A DNA stretch of 64,000 nucleotides, taken from NCBI GenBank assembly GCA_016868775.1, contig VGFT01000001.1:248001-312000 (forward strand), read 5' to 3'. The position numbers and the translations under genes are program-made. This DNA is from Bacteroidota bacterium (GTDB taxonomy: Bacteria; Bacteroidota; Bacteroidia; Chitinophagales; Chitinophagaceae). The notes under the pieces were generated by a model. That model saw only the letters and a list, made by a program, of their open reading frames with translations. It ran no database searches and had not been told where the DNA came from. Below are positions 7,652 through 15,635 of the stretch, one piece after another (within the stretch, counting starts at the first letter, position 1; the number at the start of each line of letters is the position of its first letter).

Positions 7652-8764
7652 ATGCTCTCCCTCGTCCTGCTCCTTTTTCTGTTGTATTTTCTGCTGCTGG
7701 CAAATTATACCTACCAGTGGAGCCGGATACCGTCAACCCTCCCCCCCACAATAAAACAACAAAGACGTTTTACGGTTCTTGTTCCTGCCCGAAACGAGGA
7801 AAATAATATTGGCGCCTTGCTGGAGGCCGTACAAGGACTCTCCTACCCCCGAGAACTGATCGAAATCATTGTAATTGATGACGGATCGGCCGACCAAACA
7901 CCCACCCTCGTTCAGCAATATCCCTCGATTCAATTGATTCGGCAAAACAATGACGAAGGGCCCGGTGGGAAAAAGAAAGCCATTGAAGCAGGGGTTCTTG
8001 CCGCCCGCCACGAATGGATCCTCACCATCGATGCCGATTCCATTCCGCCCTCCGAATGGATCACAACCCTCAATACGTTTTTGGACAGGGAGGAGATGGT
8101 TTGTGTGGTAGGACCGGTTTCGTTGATCCAATCCGGGCAAAATATGCTTCAGGCCTTTCAGCGTTACAATCACCTCATGTTCCAGGGGATTACCGGGGCC
8201 GCGATCGAGTCGGGGCAACATGCCCTTGGCAACGGCGCCAACCTCTGCTACCGAAAGGATGCCTTTGAAACCGTTGGCGGCTTTCAAGGCATCGACCAGC
8301 TGGCCTCCGGTGATGATGTACTCCTGATTGAAAAATTCATGAACCGATTTCCCGGACAGATTCACTTTCTAAAATCTTCGCAGGCATTGGTTAAAACCCA
8401 ACCCTGCCCCACTTGGAAATCCCTTTGGCAACAACGGGTACGCTGGGTAAGCAAAGCAGGCAGATACAAAAACAGGCAATTGCTTTTCACCCAATGGGCA
8501 ACTGGTTTATTCAATGTGGTTTTACTGATCAACAGCCTGGCTTGTTTTATTTGGCCGAGCGAATGGAGGACCATCCTCGCGATCTGGGGCTTCAAGTCAA
8601 TCACCGAGTGGTTGCTGATCCGCTTCGTTGCGGCTGCTTACAGGGAGCGCGTTTACTTTTTACCCTTCTTATTGCTGCAACCGGTGCATGCGGTTTATTT
8701 GGTGGCCGTGGGACTCCTCGGGCGGGGACGAAAATATGCATGGAAGGGACGAACCGTCCGATAA
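7652..8764 (+). CDS. Membrane-anchored family 2 glycosyltransferase
   Basis: Processive-type GT-A glycosyltransferase of 370 residues. An N-terminal membrane helix (MLSLVLLLFLLYFLLLANY) precedes the catalytic domain, which shows TVLVPARNEENNIGALL, VIDDGSADQ, the DxD metal site TIDADSIPP near residue 130, LASGDDVLLIEKF near 215 and the QQRVRW acceptor/processivity motif near 260. Two or three further membrane helices end the protein. The sugar donor and product cannot be read from the sequence. It lies upstream of an ABC permease in the same direction and faces an O-antigen type cluster, which suggests envelope glycan or glycolipid synthesis. The start codon is supported by the adjacent TATATTTG box. 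Confidence 0.88.
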   Translation: MLSLVLLLFLLYFLLLANYTYQWSRIPSTLPPTIKQQRRFTVLVPARNEENNIGALLEAVQGLSYPRELIEIIVIDDGSADQTPTLVQQYPSIQLIRQNNDEGPGGKKKAIEAGVLAARHEWILTIDADSIPPSEWITTLNTFLDREEMVCVVGPVSLIQSGQNMLQAFQRYNHLMFQGITGAAIESGQHALGNGANLCYRKDAFETVGGFQGIDQLASGDDVLLIEKFMNRFPGQIHFLKSSQALVKTQPCPTWKSLWQQRVRWVSKAGRYKNRQLLFTQWATGLFNVVLLINSLACFIWPSEWRTILAIWGFKSITEWLLIRFVAAAYRERVYFLPFLLLQPVHAVYLVAVGLLGRGRKYAWKGRTVR

Positions 8765-8788
8765 CCCCGAATACTGTAATTTCCCTTA

Positions 8789-9877
8789 ATGATAACTGAT
8801 GAATGGGGGCAATCCCGTGTCTGGACCCGATTCCGTAAGAATTGGTTCGCACTCGCCGCAGCCGGATGGATCGCGCTCAACTGCCTCATGGCCTTAATGG
8901 CTTACTGGTGGATGCCCGATCAATCGCCCTATGCCAACCGGATCATTCTGGAGATCGGAGGTGAAAAGCCCGGTTACACCCAATCATTTCTTCTTGTCAA
9001 CAAACAACAATTACCTACCCCTGTTTCCGGATGGGAACGCTTGCTGAACGGAACCCCGGACGCGTACGAATACATTCCGATTAGCGAACACAGCATTTCC
9101 GGCGACAGTATTTGGGTGCAAAAACGGATCGATGAAAGTCTGTCTGAACCAATGGTCGTTGCAAAATCAACATGCGCCCCCAAGCCCATCCAAACCCAAA
9201 CCTTTTGGCTTGGAACAGATAAATATGGAAGAGATATTCTAAGCCGAATTCTGCTGGGTACGCGAGTAAGTTTGAGCGTGGGACTAATAACCATTTTGCT
9301 ATCGATCGGCATCGGCGGACTACTCGGATCACTGGCCGGATACCTGGGTGGAAAAATCGATCGGGCGATCATGTGGTTCATCAACGTGATGTGGAGCATT
9401 CCCACGCTGCTGTTGGTGTTTGCCATCACCCTCACACTCGGAAAAGGATTTTGGCAGATCTTCATTGCGATCGGACTGACCATGTGGGTGAATGTAGCTC
9501 GGTTGGTACGGGCACAGGTCATGACCCTGAAACAACTGGAATTTATCGAAGCCACTCGGGTATTGGGATTGGGTCCTTGGCGGACCATCTTTCGGCACAT
9601 CTTTCCCAACATCATAGGTCCGGTTACCGTGCTCGCCGCCAGCAATTTCGCTGCATCCATTGTGATCGAAGCCGGATTGAGTTTTCTGGGGATCGGCGTA
9701 CAGCCCCCCATGCCCAGCTGGGGATTGATCATGAAAGAGAACTACAATTTTATCATCACTCAAAATCCCATGCTCGCCCTGGCACCCGGATTGGCCATCA
9801 TGCTGTTGGTCTTGTCCTTCAATATCCTGGGAAATGGCTTACGGGATGCGCTCGATGTGCGTTCGACTACGACCTGA
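8789..9877 (+). CDS. OppC/DppC-type ABC transporter permease, orphan
   Basis: Inner-membrane permease of the peptide/nickel ABC importer class, 362 residues. The order is an N-terminal membrane helix, a long periplasmic segment of about 110 residues, and the BPD_transp_1 domain with GTDKYGRDILSRIL at its entry. The EAA loop region (EFIEATRVLGLGPWRTIFRHIFPN) follows and contacts the ATPase, then SFLGIGVQPPMPSWG, characteristic of OppC. No OppB, binding protein or ATPase gene is adjacent, so partners must lie elsewhere. It begins 24 bases after the glycosyltransferase, probably on the same transcript, and its last 39 bases overlap the end of the convergent polymerase/ligase gene. Confidence 0.9.
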   Translation: MITDEWGQSRVWTRFRKNWFALAAAGWIALNCLMALMAYWWMPDQSPYANRIILEIGGEKPGYTQSFLLVNKQQLPTPVSGWERLLNGTPDAYEYIPISEHSISGDSIWVQKRIDESLSEPMVVAKSTCAPKPIQTQTFWLGTDKYGRDILSRILLGTRVSLSVGLITILLSIGIGGLLGSLAGYLGGKIDRAIMWFINVMWSIPTLLLVFAITLTLGKGFWQIFIAIGLTMWVNVARLVRAQVMTLKQLEFIEATRVLGLGPWRTIFRHIFPNIIGPVTVLAASNFAASIVIEAGLSFLGIGVQPPMPSWGLIMKENYNFIITQNPMLALAPGLAIMLLVLSFNILGNGLRDALDVRSTTT

Positions 9878-11275
9878 TCGTTCCCGATCCAGTATCAACA
9901 GCAGTGAGATCGATAAAAAGAACAACGAGCCGATCTTATCCGTTTCAATGAGATCACTCCAAAAATTTACCACCCCCAGCATCACAACGATCACCCCGAT
10001 CCCGGCCGCCATTTGCCTTTTCCAATTGGCCTGATGTGTATGATAGATCCTTTCTGCATAGTACAGGATCGCCCCAAACAATAATAGAAATAGGAGGAGT
10101 CCGGGTATCCCCTGCTCCACCGCAGTCAGTAAAAAATAATTGTGGATGGTAGACTTATGGGGATTGTTGCTGACCCAGGTCCGATACGCCGGAACGGTAT
10201 AGGGGCGATAGGTGGAATAGAAACTTGCCGGACCAAAGCCGGCAATCGGTTTTTCTTCGATCATCCGAAAACCCGCGATCCATCGATAAAACCGCTCCAC
10301 GGTGGAAACATCCTTTCCCTGATACGTAGCCTGCCAATGCTCGGAAAACTCCGGATGAAAGATCGTTGTTTTATAATCCGGCGCATACTGTAAATACCGA
10401 TTGTCCTGTTTCAACCAGATGAAAACAGAAATCAATAAAAGCAGCACCATCACATACCCATATAGCAGCAACCGTATTCGCAGCAACAGGTAGGCAATCA
10501 ATCCAACGATCAGCGCCAACCAGGCACCGCGGGCAAAAGAAAAGTACAAGGCTCCGCATACCAACGCGATCGCCAGGTTCCACCCCCATTTTCGATTGGC
10601 CTGTTGCCGCACCAACAAAAGCACCGGCAACAGTGTCATCAACATCGCAGAATAAACCACGTGATTGCGGAAATAAGGTTGTACCACCTCACTTACGGAA
10701 GAAAAACTAAAGCCCTCTCCGGCGTGTCGGACCAGCGTAATCAAGGCCAATACGAACAACGGGATGAACAAACAGTACAAGAAATGAATGAGTCGTTCCC
10801 GACTGCGCAACCAGATCAAGGGCGCCAGAAAAAAAGCACCGACGTACCAAGTTTTGGCCAAAAGAAATTTAAGGGAGCGCAAAGGTGTTTCGGAGAGAAG
10901 GATTGGTACGAACATCCAACCCAGCCAGCACATAAAACATATCAACAAAGGATGTTTCCAGTAGAGAGAGGAAAAAACCCGGTTTTGATATACCAGGCAG
11001 CAAAAAGCAAGTACGGTAATCCCCAACATCAGCGGTTCATCGGGAAGATCTGTTCCCAACTGATCGGAAAATGAATACTCAAAGGAGACGGGCAGGGTGA
11101 TCCAAAGAAGCGAGAGTAAGACAACCGGATGTTTCCAGCTAAAGAATCCCAACCCAATCGCAATGGGTAGGGTAACCAGCCACCAATGTTCCGAATAAAT
11201 TGCGATCGCGAGCGCCGGAACAAGGACGGCCAATGCCAGCAGTACGACCGAATTATTTGTCCGGGCTAAGTTCAT
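9839..11275 (-). CDS. O-antigen ligase/polymerase-like membrane protein (Wzy_C/WaaL family)
   Basis: Polytopic membrane protein of 478 residues with about ten to twelve hydrophobic helices and one large periplasmic loop. The signature is near the end of that loop: STIHNYFLLTAVEQGIPGLLLF, the HN-(x)n-G-(x)n-G pattern of the Wzy_C domain. Members polymerise polysaccharide repeat units or ligate them to lipid A-core; which applies here is not decidable. I start at the ATG at 11275 (MNLARTNNS), which overlaps the upstream chain-length gene by 23 bases; the in-frame codon at 11308 is a TTG. Last gene of the Wzx-Wzz-Wzy cluster. Confidence 0.85.
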   Translation of the reverse strand: MNLARTNNSVVLLALAVLVPALAIAIYSEHWWLVTLPIAIGLGFFSWKHPVVLLSLLWITLPVSFEYSFSDQLGTDLPDEPLMLGITVLAFCCLVYQNRVFSSLYWKHPLLICFMCWLGWMFVPILLSETPLRSLKFLLAKTWYVGAFFLAPLIWLRSRERLIHFLYCLFIPLFVLALITLVRHAGEGFSFSSVSEVVQPYFRNHVVYSAMLMTLLPVLLLVRQQANRKWGWNLAIALVCGALYFSFARGAWLALIVGLIAYLLLRIRLLLYGYVMVLLLLISVFIWLKQDNRYLQYAPDYKTTIFHPEFSEHWQATYQGKDVSTVERFYRWIAGFRMIEEKPIAGFGPASFYSTYRPYTVPAYRTWVSNNPHKSTIHNYFLLTAVEQGIPGLLLFLLLFGAILYYAERIYHTHQANWKRQMAAGIGVIVVMLGVVNFWSDLIETDKIGSLFFLSISLLLILDRERSGRSRTHIERIP

Positions 11276-12056
11276 AAACAGTGCGTCGAGCCATCCAAAG
11301 AGATGCAACCAGCCAAACCAGCATTGTTAGTATCGTAACAGCTATCAAGGTCAACCCCCACAGCGGTTTATCTGAAAAAACCGGCACCACAGCGGGGTCA
11401 AGTACTTGAATGGACGAAGGCCGCTGCTCCAATAACAGGGTGTACTGATCGATAAAACCAAGGTATTGGATCTCTTGCTGAAGCTTTTGGGCAAAAGGAA
11501 GTGAATCCGACCCCCGAAGCCGCGACAACCCCTTTTGAAGGGCATCGCGAGTCTGTTGATTTTGTCGACCCATCAGATCGCGGTGTAAGCTATCAAGTCG
11601 AGCCGTCAGCGCATTGGCCAAGTCAGCCGCCAACACCGGATCGGTATCCCACACGTGAACCTTCAATTCGTTGTATTCGCTTTTGTACACTTTTGCATCC
11701 TTCTTCAATTGCTTAACCGCTCTCCAAATTCCTTTCTCCCCCAAATCAGAGATGAAATAATGTTTGACCAGGTTGAATTGACGAACCAGCGGACGATACA
11801 CCGTATCCAAACGCCCGCTACCAACCAATAGATCCAATTCATCCGGCGAACCCAGTGGTGAATACAATTGCTGTATCTGTTTGCTGAACAGGCGATTGGG
11901 GTCGGATGCATAAGCGCTGGAAGGAACCGACGTAGTTTCTCCTTTGTACTTTATGGGCAGGAACCAAAGCACAATGCAGGTGATCGACCAGGCCAGCAAC
12001 AAACTGATGGCAAGAAAACGTATTCGTTTTTTCAAGAGTTGAATAAAGTCCGGCAT
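11253..12056 (-). CDS. Wzz-like chain-length determinant protein
   Basis: Inner-membrane protein of 267 residues with the polysaccharide co-polymerase layout. There is a cytoplasmic start (MPDFIQLLKKRIRF), a membrane helix (FLAISLLLAWSITCIVLWFL), a periplasmic region rich in charged helices, then a second helix near the C-terminus (LWGLTLIAVTILTMLVWLVAS). A proline-containing segment just before the last helix (DPAVVPVFSDKPLW) is typical of the family. There is no tyrosine-kinase domain. It probably sets the chain length of the polymer handled by the neighbours. I start at the ATG at 12056; the longer frame upstream is not protein-like. Confidence 0.8.
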   Translation of the reverse strand: MPDFIQLLKKRIRFLAISLLLAWSITCIVLWFLPIKYKGETTSVPSSAYASDPNRLFSKQIQQLYSPLGSPDELDLLVGSGRLDTVYRPLVRQFNLVKHYFISDLGEKGIWRAVKQLKKDAKVYKSEYNELKVHVWDTDPVLAADLANALTARLDSLHRDLMGRQNQQTRDALQKGLSRLRGSDSLPFAQKLQQEIQYLGFIDQYTLLLEQRPSSIQVLDPAVVPVFSDKPLWGLTLIAVTILTMLVWLVASLWMARRTVYELSPDK

Positions 12057-12073
12057 AAAAGGGGTTGTATCCG

Positions 12074-13375
12074 TTACAGTAAAAACCAGATCAGGCTGGT
12101 CGTAAATATAACAACTAAATAGCTCGAATAGGGTTGGGGCTGACCGGTGCGGCGATGCACAGCGAACATCAGCGCCAGACCCGTTAATACCTGCGAAAGC
12201 AGGGTGGAACGGGCAGAACCCATGGCACCCATTTCCGGAATCCATAGATAAGAACAAAGAATATGTACCAACAAAGCCCAGGCAATGATCAACTGGAAAA
12301 GGCGCAGCTCCCCACGAGCGGTCAGCACCGTCCCGTATACGTGAATGAGGGAGTAACCAAGTACAGAACAAAACAACGTCGGCAGCAAAGCCGCGATCTC
12401 GGCCGATCGTTCCGGATACAAATAGGAGGCAATCGAGGAGGGCAGTGCCACTACCCCCACCAGAGCCGTGAGAGCGAAAATCAACAATCCATTCCGGGCA
12501 TTGTCGATGGCCGAACGGATGGTGGTTAGATCGTTGATGTGGCGGGACAAATAGGGCAATAGAAAACTGGCCACCAGGTACCCAACTATGTTAGCCGCAT
12601 CCACCAGTCGAATGGCAGCAGCGTAGCGTCCGGCTTCCCAACCACCCAAGGAGCTCCATCGAGTCAAAAAAAAGCCGTCGAGCCGGATCTGGGCACTCAT
12701 CAACAATACAATTAGGGCATATGGCAGCGCCATTCGTAAATGGGAAGGGAGAACGGTAAATCGCTCGACCCGAAACAACTTGCGCCGCAGTAAATAATAA
12801 ATCAATGCCCCCAGCGAAAAAACCAACGTTGCGATCTGCAGCAAGATGAAAGCAGGTATACCAATGGAGCCGGGAAAAAGAACACCGGACAACCAAAGAA
12901 TACTCAGAGGGATTAGCAGGAACTTATCCAACACCGAAAACCATACATCGGCAGAAAAATCCTGTGCCGCCGACACCCAAGCCCGAAAAAAAACATAGGT
13001 TGAGTTCAAGGCTTGGAGGATCGCAACACCAAAAAGCCAATGGGCAGGAAGGGCAGGATACAGCCGGGAAATGCCAGCAATGACGGCAAAATAAACCAAC
13101 AACAACAAGGCCTTGATCCAAAACAAACCAGCCAGTTTTCTGGACGACGTGGCAGGGTCGGCTGCTTCCCGCTGGAGAAGAGTGGTGAGTCCCAGATCCA
13201 GCAGAAACCCGGCCGTGAGGGCAAGTCCCCAAACCGTATAGTAACGGCCATACACCAGTAGTCCCACCTCGTTCTGTACCCAGCGATCGATGCCCAGGAT
13301 CCAGACCGGCTTGATCAGGAGATTTGCCAGAATCAACCGAATCAGTGAACGATTATACAGCCGGGCGGTAATCAT
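12074..13375 (-). CDS. Polysaccharide flippase (Wzx/MATE-like)
   Basis: Lipid-linked oligosaccharide flippase of the MVF/PST superfamily, about 433 residues with 12 or more predicted membrane helices and few hydrophilic loops. The N-terminal half contains the typical short loops with basic residues (WILGIDRWVQNEVGLLVYGRYYT). It is the first gene of a leftward three-gene set, 17 bases upstream of the Wzz-like gene, so Wzx, Wzz and Wzy functions are encoded together without glycosyltransferases in between. I start at the ATG at 13375; 13411 is a TTG that would place the start almost in the divergent DUF3078 promoter. Confidence 0.82.
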   Translation of the reverse strand: MITARLYNRSLIRLILANLLIKPVWILGIDRWVQNEVGLLVYGRYYTVWGLALTAGFLLDLGLTTLLQREAADPATSSRKLAGLFWIKALLLLVYFAVIAGISRLYPALPAHWLFGVAILQALNSTYVFFRAWVSAAQDFSADVWFSVLDKFLLIPLSILWLSGVLFPGSIGIPAFILLQIATLVFSLGALIYYLLRRKLFRVERFTVLPSHLRMALPYALIVLLMSAQIRLDGFFLTRWSSLGGWEAGRYAAAIRLVDAANIVGYLVASFLLPYLSRHINDLTTIRSAIDNARNGLLIFALTALVGVVALPSSIASYLYPERSAEIAALLPTLFCSVLGYSLIHVYGTVLTARGELRLFQLIIAWALLVHILCSYLWIPEMGAMGSARSTLLSQVLTGLALMFAVHRRTGQPQPYSSYLVVIFTTSLIWFLL

Positions 13376-13399
13376 GTGCCGAACGAAAATAACAATGTT

Positions 13400-13407
13400 T
13401 ATTTTTG
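13400..13407 (+). promoter_or_regulatory. Bacteroidota -7 box (TATTTTTG) upstream of the DUF3078 gene
   Basis: Plus-strand TATTTTTG matches TAnnTTTG and lies 20 bases upstream of the ATG at 13428, in the short gap shared with the divergent flippase gene. It implies a short 5' leader. Confidence 0.4.
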
Positions 13408-13427
13408 GCAAAAATCAAATTACTGTC

Positions 13428-14351
13428 ATGCGACTTGTGCTTGTATTCAGCCTTTTCTCTCTTTCGTTAGAAGCAATGGGACAAGATGCCGAAATTAGAA
13501 AGCTACGGACCGACGCTTCTCGCCCCATCAAAAAAGAAATCGACACGTTAAAAAAAGATTGGCATCGTGGCGCCTTATTGGGGATCAATCTATCGCAAGG
13601 ATCACTGAGCAATTGGGCCGCAGGAGGTGATGATTTTTCTTTATCGGTTAATACAAACCTAAATCTTTTTGCATTCTATTCGAATCGAAAACATAGCTGG
13701 GATAATACCTTCGACCTGAACCTGGGTTATGTAAATACAACCAGCCAGGGAGGAAGAAAAAACGATGACCGATTTGATTTCGTAACGAAGTATGGTTTTT
13801 CGGTCAACCGTAAATTAAACATATCCGTATTGGCGAACCTTCGTTCCCAGCTTTTCAAAGGATTCACATATTCAGGGGGCGTAAAGACATATTCCTCCAC
13901 CTTTCTGGCACCCGGATACATATTGAAAAGCTTGGGGTTGGACTTTAAACCCATCAAAGACCTATCAGTTTATGTCTCCCCCATTACGGCCCGATGGCTG
14001 ATCGTACGAGATACCGCCTTGGCCAATAAGGGCTACTATGGTGTTACTCCGGGTAAAACATCCAGCTTTGCCTTTGGAGCCTTTGCAACGATCACCTATC
14101 AGCGGATCATTAATAAAATTATCACCTATAAGGGACGTATGGACCTGTTTTCAAATTACAAACACAATCCCTTGAACGTAGACCTTTTTATGGCCAATGC
14201 CTTCAATGCAAAACTGGGAAAATCGTTGGGAGTGAGTTGGAGTTTGGACTTTATTTATGACGACGACGTCCGGCTATTTGGGAAAAATCAACGTTCGCCC
14301 GGATTGCAGATCAAATCCCTGATCGGCTTCGGCTTTATCAAGCGATTCTGA
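13428..14351 (+). CDS. DUF3078 family secreted protein
   Basis: Bacteroidota-specific exported protein of about 307 residues, start MRLVLVFSLFSLSLEAMGQ (signal peptide). The N-terminal block GALLGINLSQGSLSNWAAGGDD is the DUF3078 signature. The rest alternates aromatic and charged residues in amphipathic strands (KHSWDNTFDLNLGYVNTTSQGG, KLNISVLANLRSQLFKGF), which suggests an outer-membrane beta-barrel. No specific role is established for the family. It is followed 21 bases later by trmB and may head a transcript with trmB, DUF5522 and the ATL gene. Confidence 0.85.
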   Translation: MRLVLVFSLFSLSLEAMGQDAEIRKLRTDASRPIKKEIDTLKKDWHRGALLGINLSQGSLSNWAAGGDDFSLSVNTNLNLFAFYSNRKHSWDNTFDLNLGYVNTTSQGGRKNDDRFDFVTKYGFSVNRKLNISVLANLRSQLFKGFTYSGGVKTYSSTFLAPGYILKSLGLDFKPIKDLSVYVSPITARWLIVRDTALANKGYYGVTPGKTSSFAFGAFATITYQRIINKIITYKGRMDLFSNYKHNPLNVDLFMANAFNAKLGKSLGVSWSLDFIYDDDVRLFGKNQRSPGLQIKSLIGFGFIKRF

Positions 14352-14372
14352 GAAGACAAGGAAAAAGTGAGT

Positions 14373-15083
14373 ATGGGACAAAAAAAATTGATCCGATTTG
14401 CAGAGCTTGAAACATTTCCCCACGTGCTTCAATTCCCGGAAGCCATGGCAGGCAAATGGAACGAACATTTTCAAAACAATCTCCCAATCACCCTCGAACT
14501 GGCCTGCGGAAAGGGAGAATATGCTATCGGATTAGCACGACTCTATCCAAAAAGAAATTTTATCGGCGTCGATATCAAAGGCAATCGGCTCTGGGTGGGA
14601 GCTAAGATCGCCCAGCAGAACAACTTACATAACGTAGCCTTCCTACGCACGCAGATCGACCGAATCGGGGAATATTTTTCCCCCGGAGAAGTGGAAGAGA
14701 TCTGGATCACGTTTCCCGACCCCCAGTTGCGGTGGAGCAAATTGAAAAAAAGACTCACCCACCCCAAGTTTCTTCGACTGTATCAAAACTTCCTGGTGCC
14801 TGGAGGGAAGATCCACCTGAAAACCGATAGTCCGGACCTCTACGGCTTCACCAAGCTGGTGATTGAGCTCTATCAATTGGCGTTGGTGCAGGATATCCCC
14901 GACCTGAAAAATATTGAAGAGAAAAATCCGGAATGGGGCATCCAAACACATTATGAATCACTCGACATCGCTGGATCCAACCGCATTCACTACCTCTGCT
15001 TCCAATTAACGACCGGACTACAGAACCAAGAACTCGATCCGTTGTTAAAAGAGAAATCCCGTACCAATGCAATCGTTGATTGA
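14373..15083 (+). CDS. trmB: tRNA (guanine-N7)-methyltransferase
   Basis: SAM-dependent enzyme that methylates G46 in the variable loop of tRNAs. About 236 residues. The SAM-binding region reads LELACGKGEYAIGLARLYP with the acidic FIGVDIKGNRLW strand. The substrate/catalytic motif is ITFPDPQLRWSKLKKRLTHP, followed by GGKIHLKTDSPDLYGF, all family hallmarks. I start at the ATG at 14373; a GTG two codons upstream is an alternative. Its 3' end overlaps the DUF5522 gene by 17 bases, suggesting coupled translation. Confidence 0.95.
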   Translation: MGQKKLIRFAELETFPHVLQFPEAMAGKWNEHFQNNLPITLELACGKGEYAIGLARLYPKRNFIGVDIKGNRLWVGAKIAQQNNLHNVAFLRTQIDRIGEYFSPGEVEEIWITFPDPQLRWSKLKKRLTHPKFLRLYQNFLVPGGKIHLKTDSPDLYGFTKLVIELYQLALVQDIPDLKNIEEKNPEWGIQTHYESLDIAGSNRIHYLCFQLTTGLQNQELDPLLKEKSRTNAIVD

Positions 15084-15264
15084 AGGAATTGATTATTATT
15101 TGAGCCCGGAAGGGAGAGTCGTTTTTACCGAAAAATATCACTTGGATAAGGGTTATTGCTGTGGCAATGGCTGTCGGCATTGCCCTTACGATTTTGAAGG
15201 CGTTCCCGAACCCCGACGCTCGGAACTTATTGAGTCGCGTAACGAAGCAAACAGCTCCTCTTGA
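15067..15264 (+). CDS. DUF5522 small cysteine-rich protein
   Basis: 65-residue protein containing the compact DUF5522 motif: GRVVFTEKYHLDKGYCCGN directly followed by GCRHCPYDF. The cysteines (CC, C, C) and a histidine could bind zinc or an iron-sulfur cluster, but this is inference. The family is widespread in Bacteroidota and has no firm function. It overlaps trmB by 17 bases and the following ATL gene by 4 bases (TTGA), so its production is tied to a tRNA-modification enzyme and a DNA-damage-recognition-like protein. Confidence 0.85.
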   Translation: MQSLIEGIDYYLSPEGRVVFTEKYHLDKGYCCGNGCRHCPYDFEGVPEPRRSELIESRNEANSSS

Positions 15265-15635
15265 AAAAAGATTCGAATAAACTGAACATCCTCAAGCCCT
15301 CCGAAAATCCGGATACCTCTTTTTTTGAATCGGTGTTTGAGTTGGTGCGACAAATCCCAAAAGGCCGTGTTACTTCTTACGGCGCCATCGCGGCAGCCCT
15401 CGGCACCAAGGGAAGCGCCCGAATGGTGGGCTGGGCCATGAATCAAAGTCACTTTGTAAAACCTGCCGTTCCGGCCCACCGCGTAGTGAACCGACAAGGC
15501 AGACTAACCGGAAAAATGCATTTCTCCCCGCCAGAGCGCATGCAACAATTACTAGAAAAAGAAGGAATTCGAGTAGCAGAAGATCAAGTCGTCAATTACG
15601 ATAAACATTTTTGGGACCCGAACGAAATGATCTGA
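15261..15635 (+). CDS. Alkyltransferase-like (ATL) protein, MGMT family without the catalytic cysteine
   Basis: 124-residue protein with the DNA-binding fold of O6-methylguanine-DNA methyltransferase: IPKGRVTSYGAIAAALG (helix-turn-helix with arginine finger) and GWAMNQSHF. The active-site motif PCHRV reads PAHRV here, with Ala in place of the acceptor Cys, so it cannot transfer alkyl groups to itself. Known ATL proteins bind O6-alkylguanine lesions and flag them for nucleotide excision repair. The start is the TTG at 15261, overlapping the DUF5522 stop. Its stop abuts that of the convergent phosphodiester glycosidase gene without a gap. Confidence 0.88.
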   Translation: MKKDSNKLNILKPSENPDTSFFESVFELVRQIPKGRVTSYGAIAAALGTKGSARMVGWAMNQSHFVKPAVPAHRVVNRQGRLTGKMHFSPPERMQQLLEKEGIRVAEDQVVNYDKHFWDPNEMI

